Shown here piece by piece: positions 35,688 through 45,112 of a stretch of DNA of 54,827 nt (positions are counted from its first letter, which is position 1; each line of letters opens with the position of its first letter). The stretch covers positions 1-54,827 of the forward strand of contig CANFSO010000002.1 in the NCBI GenBank assembly GCA_947449895.1, read 5' to 3'. The translations under genes were made by a program, and so were the position numbers. The notes beneath the pieces are model-generated. The model was given only the letters and a program-made list of their open reading frames with translations. It made no database searches and had not been told where the DNA came from. The stretch is from Comamonadaceae bacterium. GTDB taxonomy: Bacteria; Pseudomonadota; Gammaproteobacteria; Burkholderiales; Burkholderiaceae_C.

Positions 35688-38600
35688 TCAAGAATTGATC
35701 TGAGCCCAGGCCTTGTCCAAACGCTTGACACTCACCGGCTGCGGTGTGCGTAATTCCTGCGCAAAGAAGCTCACTCTCAACTCTTCCAGCAGCCAACGGT
35801 ACTCTTGCATGCGCGCATCCACCGCCCCTTTGCGGTCAGCCACAAGCCGCCAATAACGCTGCTCTTGCAGCTTCATCTCGGCTAACCGTGCGGTGTCGCG
35901 GGCCGGGTCAGCTCGCCATTTTTCTAACCGCAGGTTGATGGCTTTCAGGTAACGGGGGAAGTGCTGCAGTTGAACGTAAGGTGTCAGCATCAAAAACCGT
36001 TTGGGCACCAAGCGCTGCAACTGCTGCGCGGCATCAGCCGACGCCTCAGCGGCGTTCTTCGTGTCCTTGATCTTGCGCTGGGCGGCGGCGAACTCAATCA
36101 AAATACTGGCTGCCAGACGCGCCACCTCGCTGGCGATCAAGGTTAGACGGCCACGCCCGTCGTCAACCCGTTTTTTGAACTCGGCCTCACCTGTCGGCAA
36201 GGGTTCGACCAAGAAAGCCCGGTCCAACGCCACGTCAATGATCTGCGTGCGCAATTCTTCAAGCGTGCCGCCGCCAGAGTTGTCTGCCGCGCGACCGACC
36301 AGCATGTAGGCTGTGGCCGTTTTTTGCAGATCGGGCAAGTTCTTTTCTAGGTATTTCAGGGCATCTTTGATTTGCAAAGAAAACAAGCGACGCAGCCCTG
36401 CGCGGTGTTTGGCGGCCGCCATGTCGGGCTCGTCGAAGACCTCAATCGTCACCGCGTCGCCCAAGTCCATCAGCGCCGGAAAACCAATCAGCGTTTGTGA
36501 ACCCTTGCGAATTTCCATCAGCTCGGGCAACTCCCCAAAGCTCCAGCTGGTGTAGCGATCCGGCACTTTTGGCGCAATTGCAGGTGTGGCTTTGGCAGAG
36601 GCCGGATTGGCGCCGCGTGCCTTGCTGACCGAGTCTGAAGTCGCTGCATTCGGCTCTTCAACCGTCGGCACCATCTTGAGATTTTTAAGCCCGGCCAGCG
36701 CTTGAAACGCACCGCGCGCCTGTGCCCCCAAGTCGCCCTTGAGCGCGCCCAAGTTGCGCCCCAAGCCGAGTTGGCGGCCGTGTTCATCAACCACCCTGAA
36801 GTTCATGAACAGATGCGGCGGCAACATGTCGAGCTTCATGTCGTTGCGCTTGATGTCCAGAGAGGTGGCATCGCGCACCCACTTGAGCACAGCGTCGGTC
36901 AGCGAGCCACCGCCCCATTTTTCGGGCTGCAGCAAATCAGCCGCCATGCGCGCAGCCGTATCGGGCAAAGGCACCAGCCGCGAACGAGGCCGCTGATGCA
37001 GCGTTTTGATCAGTGCTTGAATCTTGTCTTTGAGCAAACCCGGCACCAGCCATTCGCAGCGCTCGTCATTCACCTGATTCAACGCAAACAGCGGCACTTC
37101 GACCGTGACGCCGTCTTTCGCATCTCCCGGCTCGTGCAGATAACTCACGCTGCAGTCCACACCGCCTAGGCGCAAGGTTCGGGGAAAGGCCTGCGTGGTG
37201 ATGCCCGCCGCTTCGTGGCGCATGAGTTCTTCACGCGACAGCAGTAGCAGTTGCGGCTGCTTTTTAACTTCGTCTTTGTACCAGTGCTCGCAACCGGCCC
37301 CGGTGCAAATATCAGTCGGTAATTGCTGGTCATAAAAAGCGTAGATAAGCTCTTCATCAACGAGCACGTCTTGACGACGCGCTTTATGTTCCAGGTCTTG
37401 CACCTGAACAATGAGTTTTTGATTCGCCGCTAAAAATGGCAGCTTGGTGTCCCAGTTGCCGGCCACCAACGCTTCACGAATGAAAATTTCACGGGCGCCC
37501 ACCGGGTCGACCCGGCCGAAGTTGACCCGGCGGCCGTTGTAGATCACCAAGCCATACAAGGTGGCACGTTCTAAGGCCGTGACTTGCGCGGCTTTTTTCT
37601 CCCAGTGCGGGTCCAGCAATTGTTTTTTGAGCAAGTGCCCTGCGACTTGTTCGACCCACTGCGGTTCGATGTTGGCAATGCCCCGGCCAAACAGACGCGT
37701 TGTTTCCACCAGTTCGGCCGCGACAATCCAGCGGCCCGGTTTTTTGCTCAGCTTGGCACCAGGATGGCGGTAAAAGCGAATACCGCGCGCGCCCAAATAA
37801 GCTTCTTCGTCTTCGGCTTTGTAGCCCAAGTTGCCGAGCAAACCGCAGAGCATCGACAAGTGCAACTGCTCGTAGCTGGCAGGTTTAGAGTTGATCTGCC
37901 AACCCTGTTCTCCAATGACGCCGTGCAGTTGCGAGTGGATGTCGCGCCATTCACGCACGCGGCGGATGTTGACGAAATTCTCACGCAGCAGGTTTTCGTA
38001 TTGCCGGTTCGACAGCTTGTGTTCAGCCGCATGACCGCCGCGCGAATCACCCAGCCATTTCCACAGTTTCAAGTAACCGGCAAATTCGCTTTTTTCGTCA
38101 TCAAACTTGGCATGCGCCTGGTCGGCCTGCGCCTGCTTGTCCATCGGCCGGTCGCGCACATCTTGCACGCTGAGCGCGCTGGCAATGACCATCACCTCGT
38201 CGAGCGCTTGGCGGTCGCGGGCCTCCAAAATCATCCGGCCCACACGCGGGTCCAGCGGTAATTTGGCCAGCGTGCGACCCACCGCGGTCAGTTCGTTGTC
38301 GTCGTCGACAGCGCCCAGCTCGGCCAGCAGCTGGTAGCCGTCGGCAATGGCGCGACCTTGCGGTGGCTCAATGAATGCAAACGCTTCCACCGCGCCCAAG
38401 TGCAAGGCCTTCATGCGCAAAATCACAGCCGCCAGCGAGCTGCGCAAAATCTCTGGATCGGTGAACCGCGCTCGACCCAAAAAGTCCTGCTCGTCGTACA
38501 GGCGAATGCAAATACCATCGGCCACCCGACCGCAACGACCGGCGCGTTGGTTCGCCGCCGCTTGCGAAATCGGCTCGACCATCAGCTGCTCAACCTTGTT

Positions 38601-39596
38601 CCTGAAGCTGTAGCGTTTGACCCGCGCCGTGCCAGCGTCAATGACGTATCGAATGCCAGGCACTGTCAGCGAGGTTTCGGCCACGTTGGTGGCCAGCACA
38701 ATGCGCCTGCCGTTGTGACCTTCAAAAATCTGGTCTTGCTCGGCTTGGCTCAGGCGAGCAAACAGCGGCAGCACTTCGGCATTGCGCAGCAGCGGTTGGT
38801 GGCTCAGGTGTTTGCGCAGGTGGTCGGCAGCTTCCCGAATTTCGCGTTCACCCGGCAAGAACACCAGAATGTCGCCGGCGCTGTGCGGGCTGCGCCAGAG
38901 CTCATCCACACCATCGGCAATCGCGTCGTTTAAGTCGTAGTCGCGCGACTCTTCATAGGGCCGGTAGCGCTGCTCCACCGGAAACATGCGGCCTGAGACC
39001 ATGATGACGGGTGCAGGTCCTTTGCTTGACGCGAAGTAGTCCGCGAAGCGCTGCGCATCAATCGTCGCCGAGGTGATGATGACTTTGAGATCAGGCCTGC
39101 GCGGCAGCAGCTGGCGCAGATAACCCAGCAAAAAGTCAATGTTCAGACTGCGCTCATGCGCCTCGTCAATGATGATGGTGTCGTAGTTTTTGAGCAGCGG
39201 ATCGGTCTGCGTCTCAGCCAACAAAATACCGTCGGTCATGAGCTTGACCGAGGCGTCGCGGCTCAGGCGATCTTGAAAGCGCACCTTGTAGCCGACGACG
39301 TCGCCGAGGGTTGTCTTAAGTTCTTCGGCAATACGCTTCGCCACACTGGAGGCGGCAATCCGCCGAGGCTGGGTGTGGCCAATCAAAGGCCCGCGACCGC
39401 CTGGGTAATTCAGCTTGCCGCGTCCCATCGCCAAGGCGATTTTGGGCAACTGCGTGGTCTTGCCTGAGCCGGTTTCGCCGCACACAATCACCACCTGATG
39501 CGCCGCAATGGCGGCGGTGATTTCGTCGCGCTTGCCCGACACCGGGAGCGATTCAGGGAACTCAATGATCAAGGCTGGGGGTGAAATGGCAGACAA
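35688..39596 (-). CDS. hrpA: ATP-dependent RNA helicase HrpA
   Basis: A 1302-residue DEAH helicase. Walker A is GETGSGKTTQLPKIAL, the DEAH box is IIIDEAHERSLNIDF, motif III is SATIDAQRF and motif VI QRAGRCGRVADG. An OB-fold region and the long C-terminal DUF3418 region of bacterial HrpA follow, with full-family length. HrpA resolves stalled ribosomes and processes mRNA. The start is a TTG (39594-39596) near the natural N-terminus; an in-frame stop lies upstream and there is no ATG. It is divergent from argA across 122 bases, which contain short direct repeats of GTGAACTT. Confidence 0.96.
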   Translation of the reverse strand: MSAISPPALIIEFPESLPVSGKRDEITAAIAAHQVVIVCGETGSGKTTQLPKIALAMGRGKLNYPGGRGPLIGHTQPRRIAASSVAKRIAEELKTTLGDVVGYKVRFQDRLSRDASVKLMTDGILLAETQTDPLLKNYDTIIIDEAHERSLNIDFLLGYLRQLLPRRPDLKVIITSATIDAQRFADYFASSKGPAPVIMVSGRMFPVEQRYRPYEESRDYDLNDAIADGVDELWRSPHSAGDILVFLPGEREIREAADHLRKHLSHQPLLRNAEVLPLFARLSQAEQDQIFEGHNGRRIVLATNVAETSLTVPGIRYVIDAGTARVKRYSFRNKVEQLMVEPISQAAANQRAGRCGRVADGICIRLYDEQDFLGRARFTDPEILRSSLAAVILRMKALHLGAVEAFAFIEPPQGRAIADGYQLLAELGAVDDDNELTAVGRTLAKLPLDPRVGRMILEARDRQALDEVMVIASALSVQDVRDRPMDKQAQADQAHAKFDDEKSEFAGYLKLWKWLGDSRGGHAAEHKLSNRQYENLLRENFVNIRRVREWRDIHSQLHGVIGEQGWQINSKPASYEQLHLSMLCGLLGNLGYKAEDEEAYLGARGIRFYRHPGAKLSKKPGRWIVAAELVETTRLFGRGIANIEPQWVEQVAGHLLKKQLLDPHWEKKAAQVTALERATLYGLVIYNGRRVNFGRVDPVGAREIFIREALVAGNWDTKLPFLAANQKLIVQVQDLEHKARRQDVLVDEELIYAFYDQQLPTDICTGAGCEHWYKDEVKKQPQLLLLSREELMRHEAAGITTQAFPRTLRLGGVDCSVSYLHEPGDAKDGVTVEVPLFALNQVNDERCEWLVPGLLKDKIQALIKTLHQRPRSRLVPLPDTAARMAADLLQPEKWGGGSLTDAVLKWVRDATSLDIKRNDMKLDMLPPHLFMNFRVVDEHGRQLGLGRNLGALKGDLGAQARGAFQALAGLKNLKMVPTVEEPNAATSDSVSKARGANPASAKATPAIAPKVPDRYTSWSFGELPELMEIRKGSQTLIGFPALMDLGDAVTIEVFDEPDMAAAKHRAGLRRLFSLQIKDALKYLEKNLPDLQKTATAYMLVGRAADNSGGGTLEELRTQIIDVALDRAFLVEPLPTGEAEFKKRVDDGRGRLTLIASEVARLAASILIEFAAAQRKIKDTKNAAEASADAAQQLQRLVPKRFLMLTPYVQLQHFPRYLKAINLRLEKWRADPARDTARLAEMKLQEQRYWRLVADRKGAVDARMQEYRWLLEELRVSFFAQELRTPQPVSVKRLDKAWAQINS

Positions 39597-39718
39597 GCGG
39601 TGAACTTCAGTGAACTTAGGTGAAAATCGGGGAAAAATGCGTAGTCAACTGCTCATTATCGGTTCAGAAGCCGCCCTGAACGCCCTTCAAGATCTCACTT
39701 CCTTCACCAGTACAGCCC

Positions 39719-41071
39719 ATGTCAGCAGTTTTCAATTTTACCTTTGTGCCCTGGTTTCGCTCGGTCGCGCCTTACATCCACCTGCATCGCGGCAAGACTT
39801 TTGTGGTCGCCATGGCGGGTGAAGCCATAGCCGCCGGCAAGCTCGCGCACATTGCGCAAGACTTGGCGCTGATCCAAAGCATGGGTGTGAAGATCGTGCT
39901 GGTGCATGGTTTCAGGCCGCAAGTCAACGAACAACTGGCCGCCAAGGGCCATGCCGCACAGTACTCGCATGGCATGCGTATCACTGACTCGGTGGCGCTA
40001 GACTGCGCCCAAGAAGCCGCAGGCCAACTGCGCTACGAAATTGAAGCCGCCTTCAGCCAAGGCCTACCGAACACACCGATGGCCGGCTCAACCGTCCGGG
40101 TGATTTCAGGCAATTTCATCACCGCACGGCCGGTTGGCATCGTCGACGGCATTGACTTCAAACATTCGGGGCTGGTCCGCAAAGTGGACACGGTTGGCAT
40201 CAGGCAGACGCTTGAATTCGGTTCGATGGTGCTGCTGTCACCGTTCGGTTTTTCACCCACCGGCGAGGCCTTCAACCTGACCATGGAAGAAGTGGCGACC
40301 AGCGTGGCGATCGAGCTGAAGGCTGACAAACTGATCTTTTTAACGGAGATCCCGGGCATCCGCGTTGACCCGTCAAAGCCTGAAAGCGACGACAACCCAA
40401 TAGACACCGAACTGCCTTTGGCTGCGGCCAAAAAGTTGTTGGCAGACTTGCCGAATGCCCAGCAGCCCAGCGACACCGCTTTTTACCTGCAGCATTGTGT
40501 CAAAGCCTGCCAACACGGTGTTGAGCGCAGCCATATTCTGCCTTTTGCAACCGACGGCTCGGTCTTGCTAGAAATCTATGTGCACGACGGCATCGGCACC
40601 ATGGTGATCGATGAAAAACTGGAGAGCCTGCGTGAAGCCACGATCGACGATGTCGGCGGCATTTTGCAGTTGATTGAGCCCTACGAAAAAGATGGCACGT
40701 TGGTCAAACGCGACCGGACAGAGATTGAACGCGACGCTGGGCAGTACACGGTGATTGAGCATGACGGCGTGATTTTTGGCTGCGCGGCGCTCTACCCCTA
40801 CCCTGAATCTAAAACCGGCGAAATGGCCGCACTCACGGTGTCACCACACACCCAAGGCGAAGGTGATGGCGAACGCATCCTCAAACGGGTGGAGCAGCGT
40901 GCCCGCGCCATGGGTCTGCAAAGCATTTTCGTGCTCACCACCCGCACCATGCACTGGTTCCTCAAGCGCGGCTTCAAACCGGTAGACACGGACTGGCTGC
41001 CGGAAGCACGTAAACGCAAATACAACCTCAACCGTAAAAGCCAGGTTCTGGTGAAAAATCTTCACCTGTAA
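39719..41071 (+). CDS. argA: N-acetylglutamate synthase (two-domain ArgA)
   Basis: A 450-residue enzyme catalysing the first step of arginine synthesis. The N-terminal amino-acid-kinase domain (GKTFVVAMAGEAI, VLVHGFRPQVNEQLA, LLSPFGFSPTGEAFNL) is the arginine-binding part. The C-terminal GNAT acetyltransferase domain (about 300-450, AALTVSPHTQGEGDGERILK, VLTTRTMHWFLKRGF) uses acetyl-CoA. The length fits proteobacterial ArgA. Confidence 0.96.
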   Translation: MSAVFNFTFVPWFRSVAPYIHLHRGKTFVVAMAGEAIAAGKLAHIAQDLALIQSMGVKIVLVHGFRPQVNEQLAAKGHAAQYSHGMRITDSVALDCAQEAAGQLRYEIEAAFSQGLPNTPMAGSTVRVISGNFITARPVGIVDGIDFKHSGLVRKVDTVGIRQTLEFGSMVLLSPFGFSPTGEAFNLTMEEVATSVAIELKADKLIFLTEIPGIRVDPSKPESDDNPIDTELPLAAAKKLLADLPNAQQPSDTAFYLQHCVKACQHGVERSHILPFATDGSVLLEIYVHDGIGTMVIDEKLESLREATIDDVGGILQLIEPYEKDGTLVKRDRTEIERDAGQYTVIEHDGVIFGCAALYPYPESKTGEMAALTVSPHTQGEGDGERILKRVEQRARAMGLQSIFVLTTRTMHWFLKRGFKPVDTDWLPEARKRKYNLNRKSQVLVKNLHL

Positions 41072-41085
41072 GGCTTCCTACACAT

Positions 41086-41143
41086 TCTTGCGTCTGCGCT
41101 GACGCAAGACCTGCCTTGTCACGCATAGATTGCGGGCAGGAGG
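41086..41143 (+). promoter_or_regulatory. hairpin pair over the ribosome site of the hydrolase gene
   Basis: TCTTGCGTC and GACGCAAGA form a perfect 9-bp stem with a 6-base loop (41086-41109), without a T run. Immediately after it CCTGCC (41110-41115) can pair with GGCAGG (41135-41140), which overlaps the ribosome site AGGAGG at 41138-41143. The second stem could mask translation of the downstream gene. Confidence 0.4.
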
Positions 41144-41152
41144 TACATCCGT

Positions 41153-41851
41153 ATGGACGTGAAACTGGAGCCGAACCTAGCCCACACTGAAATGAGGATA
41201 GCGTGTGGGAATGAATGGCTCTATGGCGACTTGGCCTTGCCGCTGGGTTATCGCGGCTTGGTGTTGTTTGCCCACGGCAGCGGTAGCGGCAGGCACAGCG
41301 CACGCAATCGGCAGGTGGCGCAAGTCTTGCAAAACGCGGGCATCGGCACGCTGCTGTTTGACCTGTTGACAGCCACAGAAGAGCAAACCGATGTGCACAC
41401 TAGCGAACACCGTTTCAATATCGCCCTGCTGACACAGCGCATGCAAGACGCCACGCTGTGGGTCCTCGGCCAAGATCAATTCAAGGGCGTACCGATCGGC
41501 TATTTCGGCGCCAGCACCGGCAGTGCAGCCGCCTTGATCGCGGCGGCCCGCTTGGGTGACCGTGTCGCTGCCGTGGTCTCGCGGGGTGGCCGACCTGATC
41601 TGGCAGGCCCGGTGGTTTTGGCCAGTCTAATAGCGCCAACCCTGTTGATTGTGGGTGGTGCGGATCACGACGTGATCGAACTCAATGAGGCTGCCTTGCA
41701 ACTGCTGCGTTGCGAAAAAAAATTGGCAGTGATACCCAACGCGACCCATCTGTTTGAAGAGCCCGGGGCCTTGAAACAAGTTTCAGAGCTTGCCGCCGAC
41801 TGGTTCAAACACCATCTGCACAACGAGGACACATCGAAGGAGGCTTGGTGA
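41153..41851 (+). CDS. alpha/beta hydrolase (dienelactone-hydrolase-like)
   Basis: A 232-residue alpha/beta-hydrolase. The nucleophile elbow is GASTGS (GYFGASTGSAAALIAA), the acid is Asp in LIVGGADHDVIELN and the base His in PNATHLFEEPG. The oxyanion region is FAHGSGSGRHSARNRQVA. There is no signal peptide. A strong AGGAGG site lies 9 bases before the ATG. It overlaps the phosphoribosyltransferase gene by one base and belongs to a three-gene module. The substrate is unknown. Confidence 0.9.
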   Translation: MDVKLEPNLAHTEMRIACGNEWLYGDLALPLGYRGLVLFAHGSGSGRHSARNRQVAQVLQNAGIGTLLFDLLTATEEQTDVHTSEHRFNIALLTQRMQDATLWVLGQDQFKGVPIGYFGASTGSAAALIAAARLGDRVAAVVSRGGRPDLAGPVVLASLIAPTLLIVGGADHDVIELNEAALQLLRCEKKLAVIPNATHLFEEPGALKQVSELAADWFKHHLHNEDTSKEAW

Positions 41852-42522
41852 TGCTGGCACAACCTTGTTACACAGACCGACATGATGCGGGTCGTCAGTT
41901 GGCAAAGCACCTCAGCCACTACAAAGATCAGCCGAATCTGTTGGTGCTCGCCTTGCCGCGAGGCGGTGTCGCCGTGGGCTATGAAGTGGCGCAAGCGCTG
42001 CAGGCGCCGCTTGATGTGTTGGTGGTGCGCAAGCTCGGCTTACCGGGCCACGAGGAGTACGCCATGGGCGCGATTGCCAGCGGTGGCGTGCGCGTGATGA
42101 ACCCTTGGCCGGGCATCACCGTGCCCCCTGAAGCGCTGGCGGCAGTGCTGGCCAAAGAACAAGCCGAGTTGCTCAGGCGTGAGCACTTGTACCGGGCGAA
42201 ACGCCCGCCAATCCACATCGCCGGTCAGACTGTGATTTTGGTCGATGACGGGCTGGCAACCGGCGCCACCATGCGCGCCGCCGCTGTTTCCGTCAGGCAG
42301 CAACACCCTTTGCGGCTGGTGGTGGCCGTGCCGGTTGGCGCTAGCGACACTTGCCAAAGCTTGCTCGACGTGGCCGATGAAATTGTTTGCCCGGCCATGC
42401 CCGAGCCTTTTCATGCGCTCAGCCTTTGGTACGACTACATGCCACAAGCCAGCGATGACGAAGTACGTTCACTCTTGCAAAAAGCTTGGCATGCGCATGC
42501 AGAACACTCGGCTGAGCATTGA
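41851..42522 (+). CDS. phosphoribosyltransferase-domain protein
   Basis: A 223-residue type I PRTase-like protein. The PRPP loop is VILVDDGLATGATMRAA. The N-terminal ALPRGGVAVGYEVA and VVRKLGLPGHEEYAMGAIA segments are those of the comF/erythromycin-esterase-associated group. There is a good AAGGAGG site upstream of ATG 41851; the reading frame could also open at a TTG 6 bases earlier. It is coupled to the hydrolase by a one-base overlap and followed 3 bases later by the esterase-like gene. The reaction is unknown. Related domains are fused to erythromycin-esterase domains in mycobacteria (Rv2030c). Confidence 0.9.
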   Translation: MLAQPCYTDRHDAGRQLAKHLSHYKDQPNLLVLALPRGGVAVGYEVAQALQAPLDVLVVRKLGLPGHEEYAMGAIASGGVRVMNPWPGITVPPEALAAVLAKEQAELLRREHLYRAKRPPIHIAGQTVILVDDGLATGATMRAAAVSVRQQHPLRLVVAVPVGASDTCQSLLDVADEIVCPAMPEPFHALSLWYDYMPQASDDEVRSLLQKAWHAHAEHSAEH

Positions 42523-42525
42523 GTC

Positions 42526-43914
42526 ATGGCAAACAACTCACTCCACAAGAATCCGGCACCAGTCAAAAATGCGCCTCGTGCCTTGCTTGACGGCCTGCAA
42601 CGAAATCTGCATTCACTCTCGGGCGCATCGCAAGATTACGATTCGCTCCTGCAAGCCATAGACAGCGCTCGCTTTGTGTTGATCGGTGAGGCCTCGCACG
42701 GCACCCACGAGTTTTACAAAGAGCGGGTCAAGATCACGCAGCGATTGATCCTTGAGAAAGGCTTCACAGCCATCGCTGTTGAGGCTGACTGGCCAGATGC
42801 TTGGCGCGTGAATCGTTACGTGCGCGGTTTGTCGGCCGATGCAGATGCCCGAGAAGCCTTGGCCGGTTTCGAGCATTTCCCCGCTTGGATGTGGCGCAAC
42901 ACCGCGGTCTGCGACTTCATTGAATGGCTGCGCCAGCACAACAAAGCGCTCAGCCCTGAAAAGCAAGTCGGTTTTTACGGCATGGACTTGTACAGTCTGT
43001 TCCGGTCTATGGAAGAAGTTCTGTCCTACCTTGACAGGACTGACCCGGATGAAGCGTTGCGGGCGCGCTCGCGTTATGCCTGCTTCGACCATGTAGCCCA
43101 AAACAGCCAAGCTTACGGTTACGGCGCAGCCTACGGCATGGCCCGCAGTTGCGAAGACGACGTCGTGCAGCAACTGCGTGACATGACGCTGCGCTTGGCT
43201 CAAAACCCATCAACGCCAAGCTTGGCGCGTGATGACTATTTTTACGCCCAGCAAAATGCCCGACTCGTGCGCAACGCCGAGGAGTATTACCGAAGCATGT
43301 TTCGAGGTCGCGTCTCATCGTGGAATCTGCGTGACAGCCACATGGTCGAAACGCTGGTGGCCTTGTCAAACCACTTGAGTCAAGATGAAGGCGCTGCAGC
43401 GCCGCGCATGGCGGTGTGGGCACACAACTCACATTTGGGCGATGCGGGCGTCACCGACATGGGTGACCGCGGCGAGTGGAACGTCGGCCAGCTGATGCGC
43501 GAACGATTCGGTGCTGACGCCTTTTTGATCGGCATGAGCACACATCACGGCACCGTCACCGCCGCCTCAGAATGGGACGAGCCGCCGCAGCGAAAACGTG
43601 TGCGACCCGGTCTTGAAGGAAGTTGGGAAGCTGTCTTTCACCAAGTGGGCACACCGAATTTCATGCTGCTTTTAAAAGACAACACAGAGCTGCTCAATCT
43701 GACCGAAGCGCTTCGCCTGCAGCGTGCCATTGGGGTGATCTACCGGCCCGAAACCGAACGTCAAAGCCATTACTTTTTCACCCATCTAGGCAGGCAGTTT
43801 GACGCCCTTTTGCATTGGGACGAAAGCCATGCGCTGGAGCCGTTGGACAAAGGCTTGGCATGGCATGAAGGCTTGGCTGGTGAAGTGCCGGAGACGTACC
43901 CGTCTGGCATGTAA
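42526..43914 (+). CDS. erythromycin-esterase-family protein
   Basis: A 462-residue member of the EreA/EreB-like family. It has the active-site segment LIGEASHGTHEFYKER (Glu55, His58), VEADWPDAWRVNRYVRG, and AVWAHNSHLGDAG, the second histidine pair. The usual family length is about 400-450. Most chromosomal members do not confer macrolide resistance; the module with a PRTase and a hydrolase suggests a different, unidentified ester or lactone substrate. There is no signal peptide, so it is cytoplasmic. Confidence 0.9.
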   Translation: MANNSLHKNPAPVKNAPRALLDGLQRNLHSLSGASQDYDSLLQAIDSARFVLIGEASHGTHEFYKERVKITQRLILEKGFTAIAVEADWPDAWRVNRYVRGLSADADAREALAGFEHFPAWMWRNTAVCDFIEWLRQHNKALSPEKQVGFYGMDLYSLFRSMEEVLSYLDRTDPDEALRARSRYACFDHVAQNSQAYGYGAAYGMARSCEDDVVQQLRDMTLRLAQNPSTPSLARDDYFYAQQNARLVRNAEEYYRSMFRGRVSSWNLRDSHMVETLVALSNHLSQDEGAAAPRMAVWAHNSHLGDAGVTDMGDRGEWNVGQLMRERFGADAFLIGMSTHHGTVTAASEWDEPPQRKRVRPGLEGSWEAVFHQVGTPNFMLLLKDNTELLNLTEALRLQRAIGVIYRPETERQSHYFFTHLGRQFDALLHWDESHALEPLDKGLAWHEGLAGEVPETYPSGM

Positions 43915-43938
43915 AAAAGGGAGCCCTGAAAAGGGTTC
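43913..43938 (-). terminator. terminator of dsbB
   Basis: On the minus strand GAACCCT and AGGGCTC pair (one G-U) around TTTC and are followed by CC and a T6 run. The stem begins inside the dsbB stop codon. The gap to the converging gene is only 22 bases. Confidence 0.75.
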
Positions 43939-44455
43939 AGCGAACGCGTGCGTTGGCCAAGCGAAGTATCAAAACCACTGAGATCAGACAGATGACGATG
44001 AAGGACAAGAAAGACCAGTTGGCAATGGACAGCCCTGTGAAAGTCCAGTCAACCTTGCTGCAATCGCCGCTGCCCTTGAAGATCATGGGAATCACGCGTT
44101 GTAGCGGGAACGTTTCGATCATGCCGTAGAAGTCCCGGCCGCAAGAGGCGACTTCAGGCGGAAACCATTGCAACCAACTTTGACGAGCAGCCACAAAAGC
44201 ACCGAAACCTGCAATGATCACCACGAGTCCCGAACCAGCAATCAGGGCCGCACGCCCCGAGAAGATGGCTGAAAATCCTGCAAAGAGCCCGACCAACACC
44301 AGTGCATAACGCTGAACAATGCACATCGGGCACGGCTCGAGCCCTACAACATGCTGCAAGTACAAGCCAAAAGCCAGCATTCCAAAGGAAACTAAAGCGA
44401 TCATCACCAACACAGCGCGAGAAAAAATTGTGTTTTTTGTCAAAAACATATTCAT
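43937..44455 (-). CDS. dsbB: disulfide bond formation protein DsbB
   Basis: A 172-residue inner-membrane quinone reductase that reoxidises DsbA. Four membrane helices are visible. The first periplasmic loop has the redox pair Cys42-Cys45 (EPCPMCIVQRYA); the second has Cys residues in VASCGRD and GSGDCSKVD. The nearby small gene at 44512 also encodes a cysteine-rich protein. No dsbA is in the window. Confidence 0.95.
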   Translation of the reverse strand: MNMFLTKNTIFSRAVLVMIALVSFGMLAFGLYLQHVVGLEPCPMCIVQRYALVLVGLFAGFSAIFSGRAALIAGSGLVVIIAGFGAFVAARQSWLQWFPPEVASCGRDFYGMIETFPLQRVIPMIFKGSGDCSKVDWTFTGLSIANWSFLSFIVICLISVVLILRLANARVR

Positions 44456-44511
44456 TGCGTGCCTCCTTTTGTCAAATGAGGCAGCTCAGCTTGGGTGAAC
44501 GTGCCAGAAGC

Positions 44512-44754
44512 TTAAGCCGGAGGATTGCTGAGCAATTCGTCCAGCCCTTTGCACGATGGTGCGCAAACCGCTTGGGCTTTACCCAAAACCTTGCGTGTGC
44601 CCATCATGGAGCGCGGACGGTGTTTGCCGCACATAAAGCACGACATGGTCGCGCTTCCAAATGAGGTTGTGGCCACAAAAGGTGAGCCGGACACTTTGGA
44701 TTTATAGCGAAGGCCGTCTGGAAGGACGGCGGTTTTGGTTTCAGATCTTGCCAC
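44512..44754 (-). CDS. small four-cysteine protein, unknown function
   Basis: An 80-residue basic protein with Cys39-x2-Cys42 (SCFMCGKHRPRSMMG) and Cys64-x3-Cys68 (AVCAPSCKGLDELL), a spacing that suits one zinc site. I do not recognise the family, though the pattern looks conserved rather than random. It is upstream of dsbB on the same strand with 56 bases between. The 358 bases from its start to yggX contain no gene or RNA that I can identify: only an AT-rich stretch near 44890 and a small hairpin (GACAG/CTGTC) near 45040. Confidence 0.65.
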   Translation of the reverse strand: MARSETKTAVLPDGLRYKSKVSGSPFVATTSFGSATMSCFMCGKHRPRSMMGTRKVLGKAQAVCAPSCKGLDELLSNPPA

Positions 44755-45112
44755 TGGCGTTACCTTTTTTCGGTTGGCGCATAGCGCGTTCTATGAATTG
44801 TCTCGCTTGGCTTTTCAGCTATGAGCGAACATCGATTGGCGAGCAGCACTGTACATGTTGATCAGTCAGCCGGGGGCGACCGAGGACATCTTTTATTCTT
44901 TTCGTTAACGTTTATTTTACCGCTCAAAGAAAATTCCCCTTCAACGGCGATGACTTTACCCTCTAGACAGTCTCTTTGAATGGTGTCAAGCACAGGGCGT
45001 TTCGGCTTGAAAGATAATGATGTTTTGATTGGTATCGACAGCTGACCTGTCGGCTAGCCGGTCTTTACATTGGCATTATTTTCAACAGCGAACTCCGCGA
45101 AAGACAACTCAT

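Noticed and set aside
42526-43914. Macrolide resistance gene
   Set aside because: The family is broad and mostly chromosomal; no mobile element, promoter insertion or resistance context is seen, so only the family name is used.
44872-44882. tmRNA-like start (GGGGGCGACC) in the 358-base gap before yggX
   Set aside because: Only about ten bases match; the conserved following sequence and a CCA end are absent.
45013-45030. Fur-box-like GATAATGAT upstream of yggX
   Set aside because: Only one and a half of the three hexamers fit, and such AT-rich matches occur by chance in this leader.
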